A stretch of 64,000 bases of DNA from an uncultured Roseobacter sp. (GTDB taxonomy: Bacteria > Pseudomonadota > Alphaproteobacteria > Rhodobacterales > Rhodobacteraceae): the NCBI RefSeq assembly GCF_947496515.1, contig NZ_CANMDB010000007.1, positions 1-64,000 on the forward strand, read 5' to 3'. A program made the position numbers and the translations under genes. The notes below the pieces were generated by a model. That model did not search any database and was not told where the DNA came from. It worked only from the letters and a program-made list of their open reading frames with translations. Shown here one piece after another: positions 9,533 through 17,457 of the stretch (position 1 is its first letter; every line of letters starts with the position of its first letter).

Positions 9533-11023
9533 CTACTTTGACAAAATCGTACCGATCGCAATGCCAAGGAGCGCGCCACCAATTACGCCATTGTTATTGT
9601 TTGACGAGCTGTTCCGGCGCTTGGTTGTTGCCCGTGGAGCAGTCGCAGTATGCGTGTAAGGCGTGTACCGGCCTTCGGTTTGCGCCACCAGCAGTTCCAA
9701 CTGCGGGATGCTCAGAAATCCGGTCGGTTGCAGCCCGTTGCTGGCCTGCCAGTTGGAAATCCCGCGCCGGGTGTTATTGCCCCACAAACCATCCACGGTG
9801 CCCACATTGTTACCCGTGGCGTTCAGCCGCGCCTGAACGTTGCCACGCCCGGTGCGGTCAAGATTGATGGACGCTTCCGTAGCCTCACCGGTGATCTGAC
9901 CCCGCAGTGCCGCGGTCACGGGCAGTTGCAGGGGGCCAACCTCGTTGATGGCGGCACTGCGGGTGTTTGCTGCCGGCTGGGGCTGGGGCAGGCGCGCGGA
10001 TGCAATCTGTGTCGATCCTCCGCCCTGCGCTTCTTGCAGGCGGCGGATCATCCGGCGGGCATTGTTGGCGTAAAGCCCTGTGGGAAAGCTCTCAAGATAG
10101 GCTTTGTAATCCTCAACATCACCAGTTTCGCGCGCCAGATCGAACAGTAGTTTTTGTTCTTCCAGCATGGATCGTGAGGGCGCCGCTGCCACGTTTGTGT
10201 CAACCGCTGCCTGTGCGACGGGTGCAGGCTCCACTCTGTTCACACGGTTAAGGACCACCGGACCTGTCAGGGACACGTTGATCCAGGGACGCTGTGCCTG
10301 ATCCGTGCTCTGGTAGACATCACCTGTCACCCGGCTGAAGACTTCGGCGATATCGGTGTTTTCCGCGTCAATATGCTTGAGCAGCGCCGTGGTGAAGGGC
10401 GAATTCAGGCCATCCCCATCCAACGCGACCTGGCCGGGACTGGTTGCGAATGCAATAGCCATGCCCTTGCCATTATCCTGAACCTTCATCTCTGCCAGAC
10501 CGCTCGACACGGCGGCAGACCGTGTGGCGCCCATGGAGCGCGATAGCGTTTGCGACAGCGGGTTGTCACGGCAGGCGTCCAGAAACACCAGGTTCACCGC
10601 GTTTGACAAAGACATCTGGCGGGTGACGAAATCCACCGACACGGCTTCAAAGTCCAGCGCCGTTTCATCCTCGAATACGGCGTCTACCGGGACGAGGTAG
10701 TTGGTACCGTTCACCGACATGCCATGACCTGCGTAAAAAAACATATTCACATCGGAATCGCGCGAGGCACGGGCAAAATCACGCAGCAGGCGTTCCATTC
10801 CGATCTTGTCGAGATCAAATCCCACATAGGTCTCAAAGCCAAGGCTTTCGAGCTTGTTGGCCATGGCCTCGGCGTCATTCACCGGATTGGCCAGCGGTGT
10901 GGAGTGCTGGTAGGCACCATTGCCGACCACCAGCGCCAGTCGGCGTTCAGCTGCTGCGACCGACGCGGTCAGCACGGTTGCTGCCATGACCACAAAGCCC
11001 ATCAAATAGATAAAAATACGCAT
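9533..11023 (-). CDS. Exported caspase-fold (peptidase C14) protein with PG-binding-like tail
   Basis: A 496-residue protein. Residues 1-25 are a signal peptide ending SVAAA. Residues 27 to about 245 are a caspase p20-like domain: LALVVGNGAY opens it, the catalytic His100 lies in FFYAGHGM and Cys151 in VFLDACRDNP, so the dyad is intact. A helical linker (EEQKLLFDLARETGDVEDYK) follows. Residues of about 400-450 (VQARLNATGNNVGTVDGLWG, TRRGISNWQ) resemble the peptidoglycan-binding fold of PF01471. The tail ends in a glycine-rich hydrophobic stretch (GVIGGALLGIAIGTIL). The ATG at 11023 has GAGG 7 bases upstream; the open frame extends to 11071 without such a site. It is the last gene of a four-gene minus operon. 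By fold it should be an Arg/Lys-specific orthocaspase acting in the periplasm; the substrate is unknown. Confidence 0.88.
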   Translation of the reverse strand: MRIFIYLMGFVVMAATVLTASVAAAERRLALVVGNGAYQHSTPLANPVNDAEAMANKLESLGFETYVGFDLDKIGMERLLRDFARASRDSDVNMFFYAGHGMSVNGTNYLVPVDAVFEDETALDFEAVSVDFVTRQMSLSNAVNLVFLDACRDNPLSQTLSRSMGATRSAAVSSGLAEMKVQDNGKGMAIAFATSPGQVALDGDGLNSPFTTALLKHIDAENTDIAEVFSRVTGDVYQSTDQAQRPWINVSLTGPVVLNRVNRVEPAPVAQAAVDTNVAAAPSRSMLEEQKLLFDLARETGDVEDYKAYLESFPTGLYANNARRMIRRLQEAQGGGSTQIASARLPQPQPAANTRSAAINEVGPLQLPVTAALRGQITGEATEASINLDRTGRGNVQARLNATGNNVGTVDGLWGNNTRRGISNWQASNGLQPTGFLSIPQLELLVAQTEGRYTPYTHTATAPRATTKRRNSSSNNNNGVIGGALLGIAIGTILSK

Positions 11024-11039
11024 TTTGGTACCTCGTATG

Positions 11040-11588
11040 TCAGGAAAGGGGTTGGACGTTGATGATCTCAACGCGGCGGTTCAAAGGGTTCATCAGGTTC
11101 GTGGGGTCCATCGGACGGGACGTCCCATACCCCGTCGGCACAAGCATGGTGCGGGGAACCTCGTAAAAATTCACAAGATGATCCACGACGACTTGCGAGC
11201 GCATCTCGGACAGGCGCTGATTGTAGGCCAGATCGCCCCGGCCATCGGTGTGACCGGCGACCTGAAACGACATCCGGGACAGACGGGTGTCCAGCAAGGC
11301 CTTGGCCAGTGAGCGCAAGGCCAGCATCCCATCGGCGGTCAGTTTGATGGAATCCAGTTCGAAATTGATCGTCATGCTGATCTTGGGCAGGTCAACCTCC
11401 ATCGGAAGCTGCCCCTGAATATTGATCCCGCGCTTGGCAATGCTGTTCATCGAGCGCACGACCGGCCCGGTATTCTGCGGCAGCAGTTGTTGAATGATCG
11501 ACTGGCTGTCGAGATTTTGCTGTGCAGGCGCGGTTGTCGGTATGGCAAGTGCGACGCCGAACGCTGCAATTAATCCGATTTTCTTCAA
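11040..11588 (-). CDS. Periplasmic OmpA-domain protein (TTG start)
   Basis: A 182-residue protein. It has a signal peptide (LKKIGLIAAFGVALAIPTTA, cleaved near APA-QQ), a short linker, and a C-terminal OmpA-like peptidoglycan-anchoring domain from about residue 75. That domain reads ISMTINFELDSIKLTADG, VAGHTDGRGDLAYNQRLSEM and a closing NPLNRRVEI. The D and R residues that grip diaminopimelate in this family are present. I chose the TTG at 11588 because GGAGG lies 5 bases upstream and it places the signal peptide at the very N-terminus. The frame is open much further, to 11681, but that part overlaps the upstream gene and looks non-coding. It sits 16 bases before the caspase gene in the same operon, suggesting a cell-wall tether for the system. 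Confidence 0.88.
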   Translation of the reverse strand: MKKIGLIAAFGVALAIPTTAPAQQNLDSQSIIQQLLPQNTGPVVRSMNSIAKRGINIQGQLPMEVDLPKISMTINFELDSIKLTADGMLALRSLAKALLDTRLSRMSFQVAGHTDGRGDLAYNQRLSEMRSQVVVDHLVNFYEVPRTMLVPTGYGTSRPMDPTNLMNPLNRRVEIINVQPLS

Positions 11589-11628
11589 TGATGCCTCCAC
11601 CGTTAAATGTAAATGCGGTTGTGCGCCG

Positions 11629-12687
11629 TCAGGGCACAACCGTAATGTGCAAAACCTCGGCCGAGATTTCGCGGCTTCCAATACCTTGATGCTCTTCCTG
11701 CATCCCTTTGCTCAACAGACCGAGAAACCCGTTCTGATCCAGAGGTGCGCCGTTCGCGGCCAGGGCAAACTGCCCCCGCGGCCCGATTTCCAGGGTGTCC
11801 AGGCTGTCGATCGGGCTGCGGGATGTGACAACGATAATCGCCTCAGAGCCCGCCGGAGCGGACGCAGTGTAGAGCTGTCGTCCTGCAACCCCGTCACCAA
11901 AGAGGATGGTGGACCGAGGCCTGTATTGCTCGCGCAGCAGGCGGGTGCGGGGCGTCAGATTGACCACGCTGCCATCAGCCTGAAGATAGACGACATAAAC
12001 AAAGGCGAAGAAATCCGGCGTCGTGACTTCGAACGCAAGGCTTTCCTTGAAGGCCACCCGCGTTTTGTCGGACAAAAGCCGCACCCCGGGTTTCGCATTG
12101 GAGGTCAGGGGCAGCTCAAGCGCCTCAAGTGCTGCGCAGGCCGGGAAGGGCTTTGCCGTGACCGAAGCCACCGTCTGAGCGCCGTAGGTTGACGCAAGCT
12201 GCGCGCGGTCCTCTTCGCCCTGAACGTATCCGTTCAGCCGCAGTTGACCGTCACCGCTCAAGACCCAATGCAGCGTCGCACATTCCAGAGCCGTGCGGTA
12301 CCGGATGCGCGGGCTGATGTCGTCGATGCACCGGTCGATCACATCGACGCGGGCCGGCACGTTTTCAACCACCAGTTCCTGAAACGCGTCCTTGCACAGT
12401 GGCTTGGCCGTCAGCACGAGAGGGTGGCGCGCGATCTCCGTGGCCAGCTGAGACGGCTCCCCTCTGCCGACGCCCGGTGACGCCACCGTCAACGCGCTCT
12501 CCAGTTCGTTCAGCCGCCGTTCAGCGTCAAATATGTCGGCACGCAATGCCGATACTGCGCCAAAGCCCTGATTGACCAGAGCACCTATGTTTCCAATGGC
12601 GTCAACCTGCTGAGCCGCCCCAGCAAGTGGGGCCACGATCAGCCCAGCCGCAAGCAGCAAAGCCCGGGTATGCGACAGCGGGGTCAT
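11629..12687 (-). CDS. Exported DUF4384-type protein
   Basis: A 352-residue protein with a signal peptide (LLLAAGLIVAPLAGAAQQ). The middle part (about 80-190) contains Cys residues (KPLCKDAF, DRCIDD, LECATLHW) and a BON-like stretch (DGQLRLNGYVQGEEDRAQL). The C-terminal part (about 205-330) carries LSDKTRVAFKESLAFEV, FFAFVYVVYLQADGSVVNL and GSEAIIVVTSRSPIDSL, the pattern of DUF4384. That domain is often found fused to or next to caspase and FGE-type proteins. The ATG overlaps the upstream stop in ATGA, so translation is probably coupled. It is the second gene of the minus operon, 40 bases before the OmpA-domain gene. The function is not known; the context suggests a structural or sensor partner of the caspase. 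Confidence 0.75.
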   Translation of the reverse strand: MTPLSHTRALLLAAGLIVAPLAGAAQQVDAIGNIGALVNQGFGAVSALRADIFDAERRLNELESALTVASPGVGRGEPSQLATEIARHPLVLTAKPLCKDAFQELVVENVPARVDVIDRCIDDISPRIRYRTALECATLHWVLSGDGQLRLNGYVQGEEDRAQLASTYGAQTVASVTAKPFPACAALEALELPLTSNAKPGVRLLSDKTRVAFKESLAFEVTTPDFFAFVYVVYLQADGSVVNLTPRTRLLREQYRPRSTILFGDGVAGRQLYTASAPAGSEAIIVVTSRSPIDSLDTLEIGPRGQFALAANGAPLDQNGFLGLLSKGMQEEHQGIGSREISAEVLHITVVP

Positions 12688-13343
12688 CCGCAGTAGGCCT
12701 TTGCCGCGTCAACCCGGACGGTAACCCGCCGGACTTGCCTGAGCAGATCGCGCGCCCGAAAGTATCTGGCGTCCATGTCAATCTGGGATCCATCGGCCTC
12801 GGCAATGCCCTGGTCGGGCCAACAGGTTTCGAGATGAAGCGCCAACTCGGCCATTTCGGCGCGCGAGACACCGGCCAACTCCGCTCCGGCCGTATCGACC
12901 ATGTTAACCATGATGGGGTTGCAACTGTCTTCCGCAAAGCTCGGCTTGAGCGCGTCGAAAGACGTCAAAAGGGTCTGGCTGAGCCTCAGCCCGTTTTCGA
13001 TTCCATCGAAATAGCCATCCAGCTCTGCCGGTGATTTCTGGTTGCCGAAATTGTCGGCAAAACACAGCAGATCCGCCCGTGTCCGCGTCAGAGCCTGCCC
13101 GCCGCCGGACACGACTGCAACCTCGTCTTCTGGCTGGGCCGCACCCCCGCCTTCGGGGTTATTCTGTAAAGATTTCAAAAGGTTGATCTGATATCCCGCA
13201 TCCTCGATGATCTGATCCAGCGCGTCCAAACTGATCTCGTCTATCAGCCGTTCGACGAGCGCATCCGCTTTGACTGATGCGGCGTTCAACACCCCAAAGC
13301 AGATGGCGCAACCAAGCAGAGCTGTACGGATAAAAGACGCCAT
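12684..13343 (-). CDS. Exported protein of unknown function, first gene of the minus caspase operon
   Basis: A 219-residue protein. Residues 1-27 form a signal peptide (LLGCAICFGVLNAASVKA). The mature part is acidic and mostly helical, with paired Cys residues (DLLCFADNFGN, EDSCNPIMVNM, HLETCWPD, AKAYCG) that could form disulfides in the periplasm. I do not recognise the family. It is transcribed divergently from the plus caspase operon across a 95-bp gap and overlaps the DUF4384 gene by 4 bases. Only a weak CGGA site precedes the ATG at 13343. Confidence 0.7.
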   Translation of the reverse strand: MASFIRTALLGCAICFGVLNAASVKADALVERLIDEISLDALDQIIEDAGYQINLLKSLQNNPEGGGAAQPEDEVAVVSGGGQALTRTRADLLCFADNFGNQKSPAELDGYFDGIENGLRLSQTLLTSFDALKPSFAEDSCNPIMVNMVDTAGAELAGVSRAEMAELALHLETCWPDQGIAEADGSQIDMDARYFRARDLLRQVRRVTVRVDAAKAYCG

Positions 13344-13438
13344 TATGTTCCGAAAAAATCAATAGTTGAAAGAAGTGCTTTTACTTACGATAGTGATCTG
13401 ACGGTTGACCGGCAACATTCTTGTGAAATTTACATTAA
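13344..13438. promoter_or_regulatory. Divergent promoter region of the two caspase operons
   Basis: This AT-rich 95-bp gap separates two divergent operons and must hold both promoters. On the plus strand TTGACC at about 13405 is a plausible -35 box, but the matching -10 would fall within TTTACATT only a few bases before the ATG, implying a very short or absent leader. Neither first gene has a strong ribosome site. No clear operator was found. Assignment of boxes is tentative. Confidence 0.4.
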
Positions 13439-14269
13439 ATGAATATTCAAGTGTCAGTGCTGAGGGTGCTATTTGTAACTTTGCTTTGCGGTCCGGCGGC
13501 CGCGAATACCGTACCAACGCTTCTCGATGCTTTGGGAGAACCCCGTCTTGACCAGGACGTCGTCTGTGCCGACATCGCGCCATTGGAACGCGGCAAATTT
13601 CGCAAGTGCCGCGTGCGCTGGATCGCCATCGAACTGGACGCGGTCAAAGACGAGATCGAGCGGCTTCGGGCGGACCGCATCGAACAGGAGCGTAACGCGG
13701 TCTGGGATTGGCTGAACGCCACGCCGGTTGAAGATTGCGATGCCGTCCCCGAGATCGAGATTGCGAAGTTTCCGTTCTGCGCGGCAACCAATGACGCGGC
13801 AGGGCTGACCCTTTTGGCGCGTCATGAGAATGGCTTGTCAGAGTTGCGGACATTGCGCGAACAGCTTGCGGGCCAGTTGTCCGATTTGCAGACTCGCCTC
13901 GAGGCGATCAAGCAACGGCAAGGTGCGCTGACCAGCCGCTTTGACGAACCTCTTGCAGCCGAGCTCGAACCGCTGCTGGCCCGGTTGCGGGAACTCGACG
14001 CGCAGACCCAGTTGATGGGAATGATGAACAAGGCGGAACTGGCGTCGGTCTCATTGGCGGAACCGGTTGTTGCCTTGCGGCTGATGCAAGCATCGGCAGG
14101 CACCGATCTGCGCGAGGACGCATCCGCATCCGCAAGCGTTGTGGCCTCGATCCGGTCGGGCGAACGCCTTGTCGTGATAGAGACAGACGATCCGCAATCA
14201 GAGTTTATTCCGGTGGTGCACGGCCTGTCAGGCTTTGGCTACGTGGCACGCACCGATCTCGAACAATAA
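13439..14269 (+). CDS. Exported coiled-coil protein with C-terminal SH3-like domain
   Basis: A 276-residue protein. It has a short signal peptide (VLRVLFVTLLCGPAAA), a Cys-containing N-terminal part (VVCADIAPLERGKFRKC, EDCDAVPEI, FPFCAAT), and then a coiled coil at about 125-200 (ENGLSELRTLREQLAGQLSD, LEAIKQRQGALTSRF). The C-terminal bacterial SH3-like domain runs from about 220: ALRLMQASAGTDLREDASAS, VVASIRSGERLVVIE and GLSGFGYVARTDL. Such domains bind cell wall or protein ligands. It is the first gene of the plus caspase operon, 14 bases before the TAXI gene. The ATG at 13439 has little ribosome-site support, but it places the signal peptide correctly. Confidence 0.78.
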   Translation: MNIQVSVLRVLFVTLLCGPAAANTVPTLLDALGEPRLDQDVVCADIAPLERGKFRKCRVRWIAIELDAVKDEIERLRADRIEQERNAVWDWLNATPVEDCDAVPEIEIAKFPFCAATNDAAGLTLLARHENGLSELRTLREQLAGQLSDLQTRLEAIKQRQGALTSRFDEPLAAELEPLLARLRELDAQTQLMGMMNKAELASVSLAEPVVALRLMQASAGTDLREDASASASVVASIRSGERLVVIETDDPQSEFIPVVHGLSGFGYVARTDLEQ

Positions 14270-14283
14270 CAGAAGGGCACGAT

Positions 14284-15306
14284 ATGTCTGAGTTTCGCAC
14301 GGGTTTTCAAAGGAGCAGAACCATAGGGCGCGTCAAAAGCGCGGTGCTATCTGTGGTCTGCGCCGCGGCGTTCGGCACGATGTCAGTGGCGCAATCTGAA
14401 ACACCCACGCTACGGATCACCACAGGCGGACCCAGCGGTACCTATTACGCCATCGCCCGGGACATTCAGAACATCCTGCCGGATTCAATCCCGTTTGAAG
14501 TGGTGCAGAGCGATGGCTCTGTTCACAATCTGCGACGCCTGCTGGCCTTTGAAGGGTCCGAAGAGCAGGAATATTTTCAACTCGCTTTGGTACAGGCGGA
14601 CGTGCTGGCGCAATTGCGGGACCGCGCCGAAGGCAGCGATGTGCTGCAATCCATCGTCAGCCGCATCAAGGTCGTCATGCCGCTTTATGTGGAGGAAATC
14701 CACGCCTACACATTCGCCACCACGCAGCTGCTGAGCTTTGAGGATATCCTGTCGCGGGAAAACCTGTTCATCAATGCGGGGCAGGAAAAGAGCGGGACGA
14801 ACCTGACCACGCGCTGGCTTATCGAGCAGGTTTTGCCCGATAATCGTGACATTCAGTTGGTGAATGTGAATGTCGGCCCGGGTCTGCCTGCGATGGGTGG
14901 CTCTTATGACGTGTTGTTCGATGTCTCGGGGGCACCAAATGACCGCGGGCGGAGTATCGCAAAAGAACGGGACATCACCTTGGTGCCGATTGACGTGCCG
15001 GAGCTGTATGAGTTGCCGGATTCGCCCTATGTTCGGACGAAAATCACCCAGGATCACTACTCCTGGTTGACCCGCGACATCGAGACGATGGGGGTTCAGG
15101 CGTTGCTGGTCACGTTCGACTATGACGAACGCAACCCCTTCTGCCAGCAGATCGAGCGTATGACGCGCACCATTCTTGAACGGCTGCCCGCGCTGAAAGA
15201 CCCGGCCACAGATGCCAACCCCGCATGGGCCGAGGTCAACCCGCTAGAGGGCAGTCAGCGCGCAGACCTCTACCGGTGTTCGGCGCCGGTTTTGCAGGGC
15301 AACTAG
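14284..15306 (+). CDS. TAXI-family (TRAP) solute-binding protein, orphan
   Basis: A 340-residue protein with a signal peptide (VLSVVCAAAFGTMSVAQ). The body carries LRITTGGPSGTYYAIARDI, the hallmark start of TAXI (NMT1-like) receptors, then FEVVQSDGSVHNLRRLL, FQLALVQADVL and GTNLTTRWLIEQVL. AAGGG precedes the ATG by 6 bases. TAXI proteins normally feed a fused TRAP membrane protein, but no permease is encoded anywhere near. It lies between a coiled-coil/SH3 gene and a caspase gene (only 2 bases separate its stop from the next start). I therefore infer a ligand-sensing role for the caspase system rather than transport. The ligand is unknown. Confidence 0.85.
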   Translation: MSEFRTGFQRSRTIGRVKSAVLSVVCAAAFGTMSVAQSETPTLRITTGGPSGTYYAIARDIQNILPDSIPFEVVQSDGSVHNLRRLLAFEGSEEQEYFQLALVQADVLAQLRDRAEGSDVLQSIVSRIKVVMPLYVEEIHAYTFATTQLLSFEDILSRENLFINAGQEKSGTNLTTRWLIEQVLPDNRDIQLVNVNVGPGLPAMGGSYDVLFDVSGAPNDRGRSIAKERDITLVPIDVPELYELPDSPYVRTKITQDHYSWLTRDIETMGVQALLVTFDYDERNPFCQQIERMTRTILERLPALKDPATDANPAWAEVNPLEGSQRADLYRCSAPVLQGN

Positions 15307-15308
15307 GG

Positions 15309-16637
15309 ATGCGTCTGCTGCGATGCATAAGGCTCTGTCTGGCCGGGATTGTCATCGGCAGCGCGTCGGCGGTTGCGGCAGATGTGCTCGAGAGCCCCGA
15401 CCGTTTCGCCTATGTGATCGGCAATTCCGCCTACGAGACATTCGGTGGTGACAAGATCGAGGGATCGCCCTTCAACCTCGTTACGCCAGCCAATGACGCC
15501 CGCCAATACGCTGATGCGTTGGCGCGCTTGGGATGGACTGTTCTCAACGAGGCTCGCGTGGAACGCGCGACCGAGGCGATCCGGCGCGAGCTCGAAGCAG
15601 CGCTGAACCAGATCACCCCCGGATCCGAAGTCGTGTTTGTCTTCAGCGGGCATGGCTTCTCGATCAACGATACGAATTTCATCGTGGGGATACCTGCGTC
15701 GGGCGAAAGCTACGCGTCGGTCGAGGAAATGGTCAGCGGGTCCATACCCATCGATTACATCGTCGAGCGCCTCGACAGCCGGGATCCAAGCCGGATCATC
15801 CTGATCATCAATGCCTGTGGTGATCAGCCCTTGCTGGATTCCGTTGGAACGGCCCCGGCGCGGGTCAGCTATCCGAATGTCGGCGCGGAGGTTCTGATCC
15901 TCTATAGCTCGTCGCCGCGCGGCGTTGCTTACGACTTCATCGATAGTCAGGAGCGCGCGACCCGCGACCAGGAAGAGAACCTCAACTCTCTGTTCACAAG
16001 GTCCTTTCTGAAGCAAATTGAAGAAGATCAACCGCTGCTCGCGGCATTTACGAATGCGCGGATCGAGACAGAACGCCTCAGCCTCAAGGCCGCGGCTTTT
16101 CGCGGCCTGCCGCCGCGTTCGCACCGCCAGATCCCGCATATTGTGCACGATACGATCAACGGACGCTTCAATCTTTTTGACCCATCGGCCACCCTGATCG
16201 AAGCCTCGCAATCCGCGGACTGGCGGCTGGCCCCGTCCTCTTGCCGGGTGAACGAGAACAGCCTGAACGAAGCACTGGCCTTGCGTGACGCCAGCCCGAA
16301 CCCCAGCAAAGAGGATCTCGATGCGCTGCGGGCGTGTATTCTGCAAGCGGGCTTGCAGGATCTTGGTGTCGATAAAATCACCTTCGACGGTGCCCGTGGT
16401 GGCGTGGTCTTTTCCAGCGTCTCCGCTGACAGCGCCTTCAAAAAAGCGGACCTTGTCAACAGCATTTCGATTGTTCGGGTGGATGGAGCACCGGATCGTG
16501 TCACGCTCCGGGACCTGAACCAGTTTCAGGAGGTCCTTTACGAAAACGTGCGGCGCCCCGGCACCACCATGTATTTTACCCGTGTCGGGGCCCCGGAAAC
16601 CGGTGGAGGGTCGAGTTTTGTCATTCATGAATATTGA
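15309..16637 (+). CDS. Second exported caspase-fold (C14) protein, PDZ-like C-terminus
   Basis: A 442-residue protein. Its signal peptide is LCLAGIVIGSASAVAA. The caspase domain spans about 30-270: RFAYVIGNSAY, His115 in VFVFSGHGFSIND and Cys170 in IILIINACGDQP, so the catalytic dyad is present. A conserved LPPRSHRQIPHIVHDT stretch follows. Residues of about 355-435 (ACILQAGLQDLGVDKITFDG, GGVVFSSVSADSAFKKADLV, RDLNQFQEVLYENVRRPG) look like a PDZ fold, which would bind a peptide tail. The ATG at 15309 directly follows the TAXI stop; the open frame extends back to 15225 inside the TAXI gene and I discount that. It differs from the first caspase in its C-terminal module, so the two probably act on different partners. 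Substrate unknown. Confidence 0.85.
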   Translation: MRLLRCIRLCLAGIVIGSASAVAADVLESPDRFAYVIGNSAYETFGGDKIEGSPFNLVTPANDARQYADALARLGWTVLNEARVERATEAIRRELEAALNQITPGSEVVFVFSGHGFSINDTNFIVGIPASGESYASVEEMVSGSIPIDYIVERLDSRDPSRIILIINACGDQPLLDSVGTAPARVSYPNVGAEVLILYSSSPRGVAYDFIDSQERATRDQEENLNSLFTRSFLKQIEEDQPLLAAFTNARIETERLSLKAAAFRGLPPRSHRQIPHIVHDTINGRFNLFDPSATLIEASQSADWRLAPSSCRVNENSLNEALALRDASPNPSKEDLDALRACILQAGLQDLGVDKITFDGARGGVVFSSVSADSAFKKADLVNSISIVRVDGAPDRVTLRDLNQFQEVLYENVRRPGTTMYFTRVGAPETGGGSSFVIHEY

Positions 16638-17457
16638 AAACTGCACGAAAAAAGGCGCGCTGTGCGCTCTGACCATGATGACGTGGTCCACAGCAGCAAT
16701 CGCGTCCGAGTTCATCATTCTGAGCGCGCCAGAAAAAATCGAGGTGCGCGAGACAGTGAGTGAGAGCGCGGGCACGATGTCGGGGGCGCATAGCGCGCGC
16801 ATCAGGGCAAATGCCTTGATCGCCAGCCTCTTTCTGTCGAAGTCAGAAACGGAGACCACCGCGCAACCTGGGCAATTCAAGATCGCGCCGATTGTGGTGC
16901 CAGCGGTCGTAGAAGAGATGGAAGAGAACCTGCGCCTTTGCATGAACCTCAATACGATCAATGGTCACTATAAACTCATCGGATACGCCGAAATGGCGAA
17001 AGTTGAGAAGACGGGTTCAGCGACAGATCTGGTGGCCTTGTCGTTTGAAAGCGAGCACGCGCAAACCATCGGCAACCGGTACGGGGACAGTTCGTTTATC
17101 GGCCGCTCTTTCATCGCTACGGCCTGCGCATCCAGTCAGACCTCCTACTACATGCCGGTCAGCTTTGCGGACGATCCTGATACGTTGAACATCACGTTCG
17201 AGGTGACAAACGGCACCGTGGAGGCCGTTCTCTATGCCATCGGCGAGGACGGTGTGACAGCGCGAGAAGGCGCTGAGATGACTTGCCGGGCCACGCGTCG
17301 GCTCACCAAGGGCTTTGACTGTGAGGTCAACCTCGCTGGTCTCTTTGACACAGTCGATGTCGAGGACTACTCTGGCCTCGTCGAGCTGGGCCTCACCATC
17401 ACCGACAAACAAGATACGTCTTACTTTGCCACGCGTATCTCTGTTCCGCGTCCATGA
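16627..17457 (+). CDS. Exported protein of unknown function in the plus caspase operon
   Basis: A 276-residue protein. The ATG at 16627 overlaps the end of the caspase gene by 11 bases and gives a signal peptide (ALCALTMMTWSTAAIASE). The mature part has a helical N-terminal third (SARIRANALIASLFLSKSET), then FKIAPIVVPAVVEEMEENL and beta-rich segments (FIATACASSQTSYYMPVSF, ITFEVTNGTVEAVLYAI) with four Cys residues. I do not recognise a family. An earlier GTG at 16582 is possible but lies deeper inside the caspase gene. Its stop overlaps the next start as ATGA. The location points to the periplasm. Confidence 0.65.
   Translation: MNIENCTKKGALCALTMMTWSTAAIASEFIILSAPEKIEVRETVSESAGTMSGAHSARIRANALIASLFLSKSETETTAQPGQFKIAPIVVPAVVEEMEENLRLCMNLNTINGHYKLIGYAEMAKVEKTGSATDLVALSFESEHAQTIGNRYGDSSFIGRSFIATACASSQTSYYMPVSFADDPDTLNITFEVTNGTVEAVLYAIGEDGVTAREGAEMTCRATRRLTKGFDCEVNLAGLFDTVDVEDYSGLVELGLTITDKQDTSYFATRISVPRP

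Noticed and set aside
11589-11681. Longer N-terminus for the OmpA-domain protein
   Set aside because: It overlaps the DUF4384 gene and would bury the signal peptide; the TTG at 11588 has GGAGG at the right distance.
15303-16961. A 552-residue minus-strand open frame
   Set aside because: It lies opposite the plus-strand caspase gene, has R/D/H-rich low-complexity composition and no motifs, while the plus strand has a full caspase dyad and signal peptide.
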